From: Puccinellia tenuiflora
Taxonomy: Eukaryota > Streptophyta > Magnoliopsida > Poales > Poaceae
Direction of reading: 5' to 3'
Length of the DNA stretch: 64,000 nucleotides
Assembly (NCBI GenBank): GCA_012064385.1
Contig: QRDG01000524.1
Coordinates: forward strand, 1,271,489-1,335,488
The translations under genes were made by a program, and so were the position numbers. Positions 44,381 to 54,879 of the stretch are shown here, one piece after another. A model generated the notes under the pieces. The model did no database searches and had not been told where the DNA came from. It worked only from the letters and a program-made list of their open reading frames with translations. Position 1 is the first letter of the stretch. Every line of letters begins with the position of its first letter.

Positions 44381-47002
44381 GATGCGAATTTCCGCTGCAG
44401 ATATGTGAATTCAAATGTAAGTACAAAAATAGGTGCAACATCTAATAGAATTTGGGCTGGCTACTTGCCACACTCATATAGTTGATGTGTTCAATTTATG
44501 TATGTCCTGTGCAAAATTACAGGAATTGATACCTATGACTTATCCAAATCAAAATTCACAAGCTCCAAAGAATCTAAATATGCCATGTTTTGTTCTGCGT
44601 TTATAGTGATGCACTCATCTCCCCTTGTTATTGAGCAAATGCGAACTGCTACTGTTGCTTTCATGCACAGATCATTTAGTTGATAGCTTTTAGCAGTACA
44701 AAATTCAGGATTCATTATTCGTTTGATGCATCATGATCGTCAGTGCTTCGATTTTTCAAAGGAAGTGCACACAAGCTGTTCTACGAGTACTAGGAGGATC
44801 AATCTAACACCAATGGCCTCTTTTATGGAACAAGAGACTGAGAGCCTATATTATCTAGTCATCTAGACACGAGGTACACACATTAGTTATGAAACTTCTG
44901 TGTACACGAGCTTACCTTGATGCAATTAACATCAGGGGTTCTGAAAGGCTTTAATGGTCAAACTGTTTTCAGTTTATATGGCAAGCTGGAAACAAGAAGA
45001 TAAATAGATGTATTACTGAACAAAAGAGAACCTTGAGTTTATTCAACCTGACCTTCATCTTTTGCATAGGATATTCCTTTATGGCACATATAATCCTTAG
45101 TTCTTGTAATAACTGAACGTATATTTGGTAGGTTCCAATGAATCAACAAGAAAAGGTTTTTACATGCTGCTTGTTGGACGGTATAATCATGCAAAAAAAA
45201 AATCCAACAGCCAAAAAGGAGCCTTTTATCAGTATTTATGTACCCACATAAGATAGTATTCATAAGATATGATGCTTTTTAGCTTATCAACAAGAAAAAT
45301 AAATGAGAATAATGTGCTACCCACGAGGGAAAATGTATGGTTCTCAGCAAAATCTGTGTGAGCACCTATTTACTTGTTATGCAGCTACCACATTCGTGAT
45401 GCTTTCAATTTACAGTCGTTTCTCTCAGATTAACCACATTCATCTGCTGTTTTGCATAGACCCTCTGTTATGAGATTACCCACATTCACACTGTTTATGC
45501 AGAGAGTTTCTATTGCTAGATTAAGCACATGTGGGCATGTAGTATAGTTTTGCATAGACCTGCTACAGTTCCACTCCACAGACTATTCTTAATTATTTAT
45601 TTATTGCAGCCTGCTTATTCCAGAATGTACCTAGAATAGGTTGCCAGTACTGTTAGTTAACCTTCTCAGTACAATCATATAAATTTCTACTTCACTTCAT
45701 CTAGTTCAGATGATGAAAATTTCTTATACTGTGGTTTAACCAGGGCCACTATATGAACGTTCCCAATATGGCCTGCCTGATTGAAGAGTAATATGTACAA
45801 TTATACATGCCTTATTGTTCGTCCGATCATGGTCAGATCTGTTATAGTAGTACTCATCAGTCATCATGCATATGTCAGAACACATTTCTTTTGTTGAGAT
45901 CACGACTGCATTCTTAGTTACGATAAATATGTGAGCCATGGAACAAAAAGGAGAAAAGCATAAAAGTGACAGCTTCGTATCTATAATATCTATAAGAGTC
46001 ATCCCCACTAAGTGTAATTAATGTTTGCAAGCTCAAACCTCATGCAGCCACATCATCTCTATTATTTATGTCCATTAGATAGAAAATATGTGGTTTGGAT
46101 TCTCCTTGCAATCCTTGTGTTCCACTGTGTTATGTTCGGTTTCAGAAAAAGTCCCATTTGTTCGTCCGGTGCATGTGTTATTTAATTCCTACCTCCAACA
46201 CCTCATCGTCTGATTGCCTCCCAGAATTTAGTGCGTGTGTTTCTGTTTCCATTTATGCAATTATATTCCTGGTCGCTGAAGAGATCAATTGATTGGTTTA
46301 CTCTTCAGGCTTCTGTAACCAGGCTTCTGTAACCGATCGACTTAGCATAGAGTAGTATAAGAATCAAGAAGCCGTCAAGAAGGAGAGCAGTCGATCTTAT
46401 CCTTCCAATTGTATGTCAGGTAGTACATGATTGTGCCACTCACGCTCCTTTGCATCTCCCTCGAGCTGCGGTTTTGACGCCGCCTCGGTCCTAATGGAAG
46501 AAATGGTAGGTGACTAGACTAGCTAGGTGCTGTTGTTTCAACATAAGGAAAGATTAGGAGGTGTGATTCTGATATTTTTTATGCGGTGGTCATCAGGTGA
46601 TGTTGGTCTACTTACGTAATTACCTTGGGATAGTCAGCACACACCTCACTTTGCCACATCCATTGTTATGGGCGAGATGCATTCTAAGCGCCAGCAAATT
46701 TTCGATCAACAAAAGAACAACAGAAGATCATTGTCTGAGCAGTTTGCATAATAACACTAATATGTTCTTTTATTCATGGTTCTCAGTTCAGATAGGGTGC
46801 CTAAGAGTATGTGATCCTTTATCATATTCTGACCGCATAACCTACGTGTTCTTTGCCGAGTGGGTAGTTCCAAACTTAATTGGAAATAAGCCATGAAAAT
46901 AACTTCATCGATTAGTTGATTCTTTGGGTTTGGTGTTTTCACTCACTATCAGGTATATCCATGCTATTTAAAAATTTGCATATATGAAAATCATCTTTCA
47001 TT
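44381..47002. other. Intron 1 sequence, no recognised gene
   Basis: About 2.6 kb of A/T-rich DNA without supported ORFs, domains or splice-consistent exons. A 15-bp tandem duplication ('aggcttctgtaacc') is at about 46308-46337. It may be the body of the Helitron-like element whose end is at 47031. Confidence 0.5.
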
Positions 47003-47031
47003 CCCGCGGCAACGCACGGGGTATCAACTAG
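47003..47031 (+). mobile_element. Helitron-like 3' terminus
   Basis: A short hairpin CCCGCGGCAACGCACGGG is followed after seven bases by CTAG and then T, the pattern of grass Helitron 3' ends (hairpin, CTRR, insertion between A and T). No TC-type 5' end could be placed upstream, so the element length is unknown. Confidence 0.6.
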
Positions 47032-47230
47032 TATATATATGTGAGTCATGCCATTTTTTAAGATAATGGAAGCTTTATTACCCCATTTTTATTTATGCCA
47101 AAGTTTTGTTATTCTATTTACTCTATTGCTTCATTGAAGAGTTAAATCAGTAACTGAAACCTATAGTTACTTTATGTTCTCTGATTACCCCATGGCACAT
47201 GTACACTATGCAACTCTTCTGCCAATTTTC

Positions 47231-48498
47231 AGAATCGACCAGCTAGCTTTGTTCCTTTTTTCTGGAGGCGTAAGGGAGATGATTCTGGGTCCGATGGTCC
47301 TGGTAATGCCGCGGGTTCGGGCTCTTTGGATCCGGCATCTGCTCCCGGTGGGACTGGCCAGCAGAGTTCCCACATGGAGATTGATGCTAGTACGTCGTCT
47401 AGGGCTCCTGTTGTTGGGAGGTCTGTGGTGTCGGCAGTGAGGCACATGGTGGCGATCACTCCGTACAACCCTAGTCCGATGACGCCTCGTGGTATGGAGA
47501 TCGTTTCTAGGGTGCGGCGCTCCTCGCCCCATCTTCTGCGTCCGACTTTTGGGCCGGTGTCTCCCTCTGCTCCGGGGTCACCCGCGGTGTTGTCGGTGGC
47601 TGCTGGACTGGCTTCGGAGTTGGCTGTGGTCGCTGCTGAGGGGCTCTCGGTGGCCTCACCTGAGGGTGGTGGTCCGGCTGGCCCGGTGCGCTCCGTCGAG
47701 CTGGAGACCGGGGCTGCCGACTTGGGCGGTGCAGTATCGGTCTCTTCTGCGGTGGAGGTTGGAGTGATGGAGGGGGTCTCTACCCCGACTGTGACCCCTC
47801 CGTCACATGTCCGGTGCCTGCGGATGGAGTCTGAGCTGGTATCTTCTTCACCCCTACCAGCTCAGGGCGTAGCTGGGACAGGGTCGGCTCCTACTTCGCC
47901 GCTGCCGACCTATGCCCTCGCTACGCCGGCGTCGCCTACACCCGTTGGGGGTTCTGTCTCGCCCCGTACGCCGCCTCTCTCGGTGTCGGCTCTGAGTCGT
48001 AGCGAGCGGTTTGGAGTGGCGACGGATGGGGCCTCCGCCACGGATGAGGACTCGCTGGCGAAGACTATGCGTCGCAAGGCGGCTCACAACTTGGACTCCT
48101 TAGGTACGGATTTAAAGTCAAAATCTTTCCTTTCTTTTTCACCTTCTTCAATTCAGTCTAAGCTTCATAGTGTAGGTTTTAAACTTGGTAGTGATAAGTC
48201 TCAGGTAGAGGTGTCAACTAATGTCTTGAGGCATATGGAATTTGACCGTCTAACGGTTATTCCAAAAGCTTCGACAGTGTTGACAGCCACCTATGAGGAT
48301 GAGGAAGAGGCGAATGCCACATCAGATGGTCAGCTTCTTTCCCATCTTATTGGTGATGTGTCGGAGGTGGGTTTGGATGAGGACGGGCTAAGTTCATTGT
48401 ATGAGCTCACAGCAACCGGCCAGAAGTCCAAATCTGCCTCTAACAAGGCGTCCCGGAAATGGGCTAAGTTCTCCAAATCCCCAATAGTTTCCAAATGA
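47231..48498 (+). pseudogene. LINE ORF1, N-terminally truncated
   Basis: An open frame to TGA 48496-48498; the first ATG is at 47326 but the family's N-terminal domain and zinc knuckle are missing. It reads FVPFFWRRKGDD, then a long Ser/Pro/Val-rich linker and a C-terminal segment (DEDSLAKTMRRKAAHNLD, SFSPSSIQSKLHSVGFKLG). Because the 5' half is lost it is called a fragment although the remaining frame is intact. Its stop overlaps the ORF2 start as ATGA. Confidence 0.7.
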
Positions 48499-51400
48499 AT
48501 GGCATGTTTGCAAATAGCAGAGGTCTTGGTGACTTGGCTAAACACTTGTACTTCGCTGGATGTATTCGGGATCACAATTTGGATTTCTTAGCTATTTCTG
48601 AGACGGGTAGACGGGAGTTCTCGCAAGGTCTTTTGGACCGCCTTTCAGGTGGCATGGATTTTGCTTGGTACTCTCGGCCCCCACGGGGTCGCTCGGGCGG
48701 CATTTTACTAGGCGTCAGGACTGATACCATGGAGGTGTTGGCCGTTTCGGATGGTGATTTTCATATAAAAATGCACATCCGAAATAAGGCAGACAACTTC
48801 ATTTGGAGTCTTGTTGCCGTGTATGGGCCTGCCCAGGTGGAGCATAAGTCTGATTTTCTTCGAGAGATGGTAAACTTGGCAAAAGACAATCCGCATCCGC
48901 TTATCATCGGTGGGGATTTTAACTTGCTTCGTTTTCCATTCGAGAAAAGTAGGGGACGTTTTGACAACCGTTGGCCTCTCTTGTTCAACGCGGTCATTGA
49001 TAGCTTGGATTTAAGAGAGATTTCAATGGTTGGAGACAGTTCACTTGGGCTAATTCTCTTCCTGAACCCACATACGAAAAACTGGACCGTGTGCTGATGG
49101 ACACCGATTGGGAATCCAAGTTCCCATTGGTATCGGTACGGGCTCTAGAGCGTATTGAGGGTCTGTCAGATCATGCCCCTATTCTTTTGACCACCGGTAC
49201 GGCTAAACCTCCTGGCAAACCGCGGTTCAAGTTTGAACTTGGCTGGCTGTTGCGGGAGGGATTTCATGAGATGGTCAAAAATATTTGGGACAGACCAGTT
49301 GTGGGTGCCTCTCCAATCCAGATATGGAATAACAAGATACGGGCTCTGCGCACTTATCTTGTTGGGTGGGCACGTCATACTACGGGTTTGCTTAAAAAAG
49401 AAAAGATACGTCTATCCTCGATTATCGATGCTTTGGAGGCATTGGCAGAGGTGCGGCTATTGTCCCCACAGGAAATTGAGCGGAAAAGCCAATCCAATGC
49501 GGAAATAGCCAAACTTTTGCGCGAGGAGGAGTTGAAATGGTATCAACGTTCCAAATCACAATTCATCCTTCAAGGGGACTCGAATACTCGCTATTTCCAT
49601 AGTATTGTCAATGGCAGACACAGGAAAAAGTGCATTCATTCCCTGGTACAGGAAGAAGGAACGATTGAGGGACAGGAGCAACTTAAGTCGTATATTACTA
49701 ATTATTACAAGGGGTTGTTCGGAGCTCCAGAGGAAGGGAACTTCACTCTGGACGAGTCTAGAACAGCTGATATTCCCCAGGTTTCAGTTCAGGAGAATAT
49801 CCTACTCACTAACTCCTATTCGGAGGAAGAAGTGCATATGGCAGTTTTCCAAATGGAACATAACAAAGCACCTGGACCGGATGGTTTCCCAGCGGAGTTC
49901 TATCAGAATTTCTGGGATGTTATTAAGTCTGATTTGCTGAATATGTTTGCTTCCCTCCACGCTGGTCAACTGGAATTATTTCGCCTCAACTTTGGTGAGA
50001 TTATTTTGTTACCTAAGATTAAGGATGCAGAGAGGATCCAACAGTACAGACCTATCTGCCTCCTTAATGTCAGTTTCAAAATATTCACTAAAGCTGCTAC
50101 GATTCGGCTGAACAGTGTGGCGGATCATGTAGTTCGGCCTTCTCAGACGGCTTTTATGCAAGGCCGCAATATCCTTGATGGGGTGGCAATCTTGCATGAA
50201 ACGGTCCACGAACTACACCGGAAGAATCTGAATGGGGTAATTTTAAAAATTGATTTTGAAAAGGCTTATGATAAAGTTAATTGGTCTTTCCTTCAGCAGA
50301 CACTCAGAATGAAAGGTTTTTCTTCTGAGTGGTGTGCGCTTATTGATTCCTTTGTTTTGGGTGGAAGTGTGGCCATTAAAGTCAACGATGACACTGGTAG
50401 ATACTTTCAAACAAAAAAAGGTCTCAGACAAGGAGACCCACTATCGCCAATATTATTTAATATAGTGGCTGATATGTTGGCCATCTTGATCGAGCGCGCT
50501 AAGTCTGAGGGTCAAATCGAGCGCGCTAAGTCTGAGGGTCAAATTGAGGGTCAAAAAAAGATTGGATTATTTCCGTTCAAGATTCTTTTGGCAAGGGGAT
50601 AGTGAAAAGAAGAAGTATTGACTGACTAAATGGAGTGTGGTTTGCTAGCCAAAAGACCAAGGAGGGCTTGGTATTCATGATCTTGAAGTCAAGAATAGAG
50701 CCTTGCTTGGTAAATGGTTATTCAAACTTCTTTCTGAAGAAGGAATTTGGCAGACACTCATAAGGAGGAAGTATGTGGGGGACAAAGCTGTATCCCAGGT
50801 TGTTTGGAAACCTGGTGATTCACACTTCTGGGCTGGTCTCATGGCCACAAAGAAGTATTTCTTCCCACATGCTTCTTTCTCCATTAAGAATGGATCGGAA
50901 ATTCGGTTCTGGGAAGATAGGTGGCTTGGCCAAACTCCTCTTCGTGAACAGTATCCGGCTCTATATGATGTTGTGCGTTACAAAGGTGATACACTGGCTA
51001 AGGTGTTGGGTACTTCCCCACCAAATGTATCGTTCAGAAGAACGCTATTAGGGCCTCGTGAAGCATCTTGGAATGCTTTGCTTCTCCGGTTGAACTCTGT
51101 CCAGCTCTTGGAAGGCCCTGATGAAATTCGATGGATCCCAACTAAGAATGGTATTTTCTCGGTTGATTCCATGTATAGAGTTCTTATCCAGTCTATTGTC
51201 CCTGTCGATTCAAATAAGAAAATTTGGAAGATGAAGATACCGCTCAAAACGAAAGTGTTTGCGTGGTATCTTCGTCGGGGAGTAATTCTTATAAAAAACA
51301 ACCTTGCCAAACGCAATTGACATGGGAGTAAAAAATGTGTTTTCTGTACTCACGATGAGTCTATTAAACACCTTTTTTTCTAGTGCGAGTTTGCTAGGTT

Positions 51401-51764
51401 TATATGGTCAGCTGTCCAAATAGGTTCTACCTTATATCCACCGCGTAGCGTTGCAAATATTTTCGGCAACTGGCTAAACGGGGTGGATCCTAGGTTTAAA
51501 CTACTTATTAGGGTGGGAGCGATTGTCGTTATATGGTCGCTTTGGCTGTATAGAAATGACAAGGTTTTTAATGACAAAAATTATTCTATTCTGCAGGTTA
51601 TCTACCGATGTACAGCTACACTCCGATTATGGGCGGTCCTGCAGCGTGTGGAGCACCGGGAGCTGTTCTTGGAGGTTTCGTCGCGTTTGGAGGCGGCGGC
51701 CAGGGAGTTATTCTCCCGCCATGGATGGTCGCATAACCTTCGGATCGGCACTTCATCACCTTAG
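48495..51764 (+). pseudogene. LINE ORF2: endonuclease and RT with deleted catalytic core
   Basis: The endonuclease (AISETGRREF, RSGGILLGVR, IIGGDFNLLR, SDHAPILL) is broken by a frameshift at about 49040. The RT follows (HNKAPGPDGFPAEFYQ, YRPICLLNV, KIDFEKAYDKVNW, RQGDPLSPILFN). At 50489-50560 a 27-bp tandem duplication (IERAKSEGQ twice) leads directly into sequence that normally lies after the catalytic YADD block, in a shifted frame with stops at about 50600. It resumes as GGLGIHDLEVKNRALLGKWL (50650-51320) and a cysteine-containing C-terminus to 51764. Without YADD, reverse transcription is impossible. Confidence 0.88.
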
Positions 51765-52177
51765 GCGGCTTTACAATTTCTCATGATGATATGTAACCCG
51801 CCTTTTATTTTTTCTGCGGCTTTGGTTATTTGGGATGGTTTTGGGCTGTGTGCATCTTAGTTATGCAGAGGCTGGGTGTAATGCTTAATACTCTTTAAGT
51901 AATAAAATCCCTTTATCAAAAAAAAAACTACAAATTTAGTTGGTAAGTACCGTGTTAACATATTATTTGCCCTGCTTGTTTATTTGGATCGGAATCAGAC
52001 ATATATACTACCCGCTTTCTATCACCAGACTCTTTCTGTTGCATGAACATTTTTGAAAGTAAGATCTATTATGCTACTCTACCTAATGTCCATCTAAATT
52101 CGACTAGCTTCAACATTCATATGTAAAAAAATTAGAAAACACTTTGAATTCAGCATAAGATTGATACGAATAATTAC

Positions 52178-52404
52178 CCGCCTATCATATCCGGGTAGCT
52201 GTAGCCGTCACCAGTGACAGGGAGCGCCGCAACTCCTCCATCTAGACCTTGCCTAGCCTGTCTCATCTGGTCCATCCTGACCAGTTGCTTGGTTGAGGCA
52301 TTTGTGAGCCGCCGCTCGAGCCTCAGAACTGCGTGTTCATCTGCCTCGGCGACGGCCGCCAAGACAATCAACACTGTCACCGCAGGCCACACGTTCGCCA
52401 TCAT
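52178..52404 (-). CDS. Aspartic protease exon 1 (signal peptide and propeptide)
   Basis: 227 coding bases from ATG 52404 (or the adjacent ATG 52401) to a GTAATT donor, ending in phase 2. A 20-residue hydrophobic signal peptide is followed by a charged propeptide (HAVLRLERRL, KQLVRMDQMRQARQ). An in-frame ATG upstream at 52485 lies above the TATA box and is not chosen. The exon itself is intact. Confidence 0.8.
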
Positions 52405-52464
52405 TTCAAGTGCCCCTGTGCAAGAAGGTAAAAGTTGTACGATGTTAGTCCCTTCACTCGCGTG

Positions 52465-52470
52465 TTTATA
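52465..52470 (-). promoter_or_regulatory. TATA box of the aspartic protease gene
   Basis: TATAAA on the minus strand (within ATCATATAAACACG), about 60-66 bases upstream of the ATG at 52404, a plausible plant core-promoter spacing that leaves a 5' UTR of about 35 nt. Confidence 0.5.
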
Positions 52471-52505
52471 TGATCTTGGAAGCATTTCTGTTCCTAAGAG
52501 CTATA

Positions 52506-52662
52506 CCTCCGTTCCATAATGTAAGCCTTTTTAGCATTTCTCTTTCCATCCGTATCTAGACATGTTTTAGTGTAAGGTTCAAATGAATCTTGCACTAAAA
52601 CATGTCTAGATACGGATGGAAAGAGAAATGCTAAAAAGGCTTACATTATGCAACGGAGGGAG
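52506..52662. mobile_element. Stowaway MITE in the aspartic protease promoter
   Basis: 157 bp between TA dinucleotides, a nearly perfect palindrome: the left arm from CCTCCGTTCCATAATGTAAGCC to 'catgttttagtg' is mirrored by the right arm to GGCTTACATTATGCAACGGAGGG. The loop is about 20 nt. It lies 35 bp upstream of the TATA box and 102 bp from the ATG. Confidence 0.88.
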
Positions 52663-52696
52663 TAGTAGCTGTGTGCAACCTACATTACTCACACTG

Positions 52697-53554
52697 TTTT
52701 TTTTTTTTTAGGGGAACCACGTATTTCATTAATAGAAAACCGAGTTACATAAACAAATGCACGTGAAAACTGTCAGACAATCCAGGAGAAAATGGTTGTT
52801 CTGGAAACTTTGCAGGTACAACTATAAAGAATAGAAAAATAAAAAACGATCACTATGATTTCCTGCACACACCAAAACAAACGACCGTCGCCAAACTCCA
52901 ACGCTGCCACGGCGCATGCTGAAAAAGACGTTGAACCTCCACCATTTCCAGATCCGAAGAAACACCATCGTCAACGAGGATTTGTGAGTCGATGAACAGG
53001 CCCGCTACGAGCAGCAAGGCACAAGTCGATGTGGCACAGTGGCGGAGCTAGGGGGGGGACCAACAGGGGCCTTGCCCCCCCCCCTATGGCATGGTACAGC
53101 AGGAGAAAAAATATATGCTTAATACTAATTTAGCTAGGATTTAGGAGAAAATTGCTTTGTTGCCCCCCCTAAGTGAGGATTTGCATGTCTGGCCCCCCTT
53201 AAGCTATGATCCTGCCTCCGCCCCTGATGTGGCATGTCGACCGGGGGATGTCTCCGTGCTACCTTGGTTCTAGATCCGCTGCATCCCATCGACGAAGTCG
53301 TGGAAGAAAGAGATCCACTACCTTCAGACCAACATCCTCGCACCAGAGCATCCACCTCACCCTGGCCGCCAGCGCCGCCGCGAATCACAACAAACGCCAC
53401 CGACACACCGAGAAACTAATCTCGATAAATCTGAAGAATGGTGAGAAGACGAAGCCACCTGCTCCACGACGCCGCCGGTTAGAGCACTCCGAGATGGGGG
53501 AGAAGCAGGAGTATCTTATTCCGATGCGGCGTCGTCCCCGCCTGATATGACGCC
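52697..53554 (-). mobile_element. 5'-truncated LINE 3' end, minus strand
   Basis: A 13-nt poly-T (52697-52709) followed by 'aggggaaccacgtatttcattaatag' is the reverse of a LINE tail. The sequence beyond (clinging to 'ccatcgacg', 'gccgccagcg' GC-rich blocks, to about 53554) is UTR-like and has no RT domain. A hAT-type MITE is inserted in it. Confidence 0.5.
53037..53226. mobile_element. hAT-type MITE with 8-bp target duplication
   Basis: 190 bp flanked by the perfect 8-bp repeat ATGTGGCA (53029-53036 and 53227-53234). The ends are inverted: CAGTGGCGGAGCTAGG / CCTGCCTCCGCCCCTG. C-runs lie inside both ends. The 8-bp duplication and CAG...CTG ends fit the hAT superfamily. Confidence 0.88.
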
Positions 53555-54252
53555 TGTCGTGGTGGGAAGCACGGCATATCCATCGGAGATGGAAAAGAAT
53601 GCGGGGCAGGCGACGATCGGATGCTCGCGCGGGATTGGGCAACAAACATGCAAACACACGCCAGTTACCCAGGTTCGGGGCCCTCCTTGTGGAGGTAACA
53701 CCCCTACGTCCTGCTCTTCTTGTTCTTATTGATTGATCACAAATCGGGCTACAATGGCGCTCCTTGAGCTGTTTTTGAGTGGTGGCCGGCTGAAGGTTCC
53801 AGCCGGCTTGAGGTTGAAGATGATGCTAAAGGGTTCCTCTCTCTCTGTGCCTCTCGTCCCTTCCTCTCTTGTCTCGTATCCTGTCGTGTGTCTCGCGCAG
53901 GAGGCCCCTGCATGCTTTATATAGGCAGCATCTAGGGTTTCTGGGTTACAAGGAAGTTACACGATTGCCCCTATGACATCACTACTCTGTGAGCCGGCTG
54001 GAGTCCGTTGTTATGATTGGGTACAGGAGATGCCCGACAACGGTTATACGATCCTGGCCCACTTGTACGGAGCTGTCGGTTGGTACGGCCGGCTTGAGCT
54101 TAACCGGCAGTCCGCCTCCGGGTAGACGAGGCAGCTTGCTTCATCCGGCTGGCTCCAGGCGGCACGCTGCAGCCGGCACTTGCGCAGCCGGCCCATGTAG
54201 TTCTTGAAGAAAATGGACCTCTTAAGGATATCCGGGGTTCATATCCCCGACA
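53555..54252 (-). repeat. 3' LTR of a minus-strand Tat/Grande-like gypsy element
   Basis: The 698-bp LTR has inverted ends TGTCGTGG / CCCCGACA and a minus-strand promoter (CCTATATAAAGCATGC, about 53918-53933). On its right, 'ctagcccccgagat' is a reverse polypurine tract (CTCGGGGGCTAG on the minus strand), so the element body lies to the right and reads leftwards. The body up to 60892 would then be the element's 3' internal region. The 5-bp flanks cannot be compared because the other end is outside the window. Confidence 0.65.
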
Positions 54253-54264
54253 CTAGCCCCCGAG
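54253..54264 (-). other. Polypurine tract of the Tat/Grande-like element
   Basis: On the minus strand CTCGGGGGCTAG immediately precedes the LTR start TGTCGGGG. The same 'agcccccgag' wording recurs in the 109-bp tandem repeats at 59277-59922. Confidence 0.65.
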
Positions 54265-54879
54265 ATCGTGGAGTCTTGTTAGCTTGCTGGGAAGGCTTCT
54301 CGATCTTCTTCCCCGTCTTGAACGTTGCGGTTGTGATGTCGAGGTTGGAGTGGGCGCCGGTTGGAACCAAAGCCGGATGGAACTGAAGCTTGTTCGTGGG
54401 GAGGGCCTCACGGGCACTCCTGTCTTTGGTCGTACATTGTCGAAATAGCCGTTGATTCGTCCGGCCACGTGGAGCCGGATCAATAGGTCCCTGTGGCTCG
54501 GAGTGGCCGGCTTGGTGGCTCAGGTCGTGGCTTACGTCAGCCACGTTTCGCCTGCTTCGGGAAGCCGTTGATGTTCTGCCCTGAGGCCTGGCGTACGTCG
54601 CCTCGGCTTCTCCGGGCAGGATTTTCTGTGGCAACTGCCTGCTTTCGGGATCGTCTGCGGAAAGTGCGGCGCGGTTGCCCGCCACGCGGCGTGACAGGCG
54701 GGGCGGTTCCGCCTGCCCTGCTTTCAAAGTGGGAAGAGGGGGAACGGCTGGAGATACCGCTCCCCATTCCTATCTCGTCTCCTCCGCTTGCCTCTCGTGC
54801 TTCCTAGCTCTTGTTCATCTCCTTTCTCGTGCGTGCCTTCCTCACATTTGCGTATCTCGCGACGGGAAATCGAACCTCC
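54265..54879 (+). promoter_or_regulatory. Upstream region of the PF04195-like gene
   Basis: About 600 bp of GC-rich sequence with no supported ORF, ending in a C/T-rich leader (54770-54870) before the ATG. No clear TATA box is seen. It would act as promoter and 5' UTR of the gene at 54880, antisense to the host element. Confidence 0.35.

Larger units (their letters stand above)
47231..51927 (+). mobile_element. 5'-truncated L1-clade LINE in intron 1 of the aspartic protease
   Basis: It begins in the middle of ORF1 and ends with a 10-nt poly(A) at 51918-51927 after 'aataaaatccctttatc'. It contains the ORF1 C-terminal part, endonuclease, partial RT and a zf-RVT-like region, but no RNase H, so it is a different family from the LINE at 1552. 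No clear target duplication was found, and the left boundary is uncertain by tens of bases. It lies antisense to the host gene. Confidence 0.85.
39458..52404 (-). pseudogene. A1 aspartic protease gene (A36/A39 GPI-anchored type), decayed
   Basis: Minus-strand exons: E1 52404-52178 (signal peptide MMANVWPAVTVLIVLAAVAEA), E2 43979-about 43850 (LGTPPQEF, first catalytic DTGSN), E3 43769-43501 (SFDPRSSST), E4 41892-41677 (DGIFGF, GGGGILVFG), E5 41326-41164 (second catalytic DSGTTFTYL), E6 41071-40998, E7 40911-40827, E8 about 40783-40678 (TISCIAW, ITVLG), E9 39766-39695 (DKIVVHDLENM), E10 39607-39458 (stop 39474-39476). E1/E2 and E3 to E7 join with matching phases and GT-AG ends, as do E8/E9. The C-terminus ends in a hydrophobic stretch (IITVFAMMLAQVLIFY), as in GPI-anchored plant enzymes. 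Lesions: TAG at 43898-43900 replacing the Trp after DTGSNMP, a frameshift at the end of E2, no proper E8 acceptor, and E9 donor GT to TT. Transposons enlarge introns 1, 3 and 8. Confidence 0.85.

Noticed and set aside
47326..48498. Independent 390-residue host protein
   Set aside because: Its end overlaps the LINE ORF2 start as ATGA, exactly as in the first LINE, so it is the ORF1 remnant.
52405..52485. N-terminal extension of the aspartic protease from ATG 52485
   Set aside because: It lies above the TATA box and would bury the signal peptide; ATG 52404 gives a normal secretory start.
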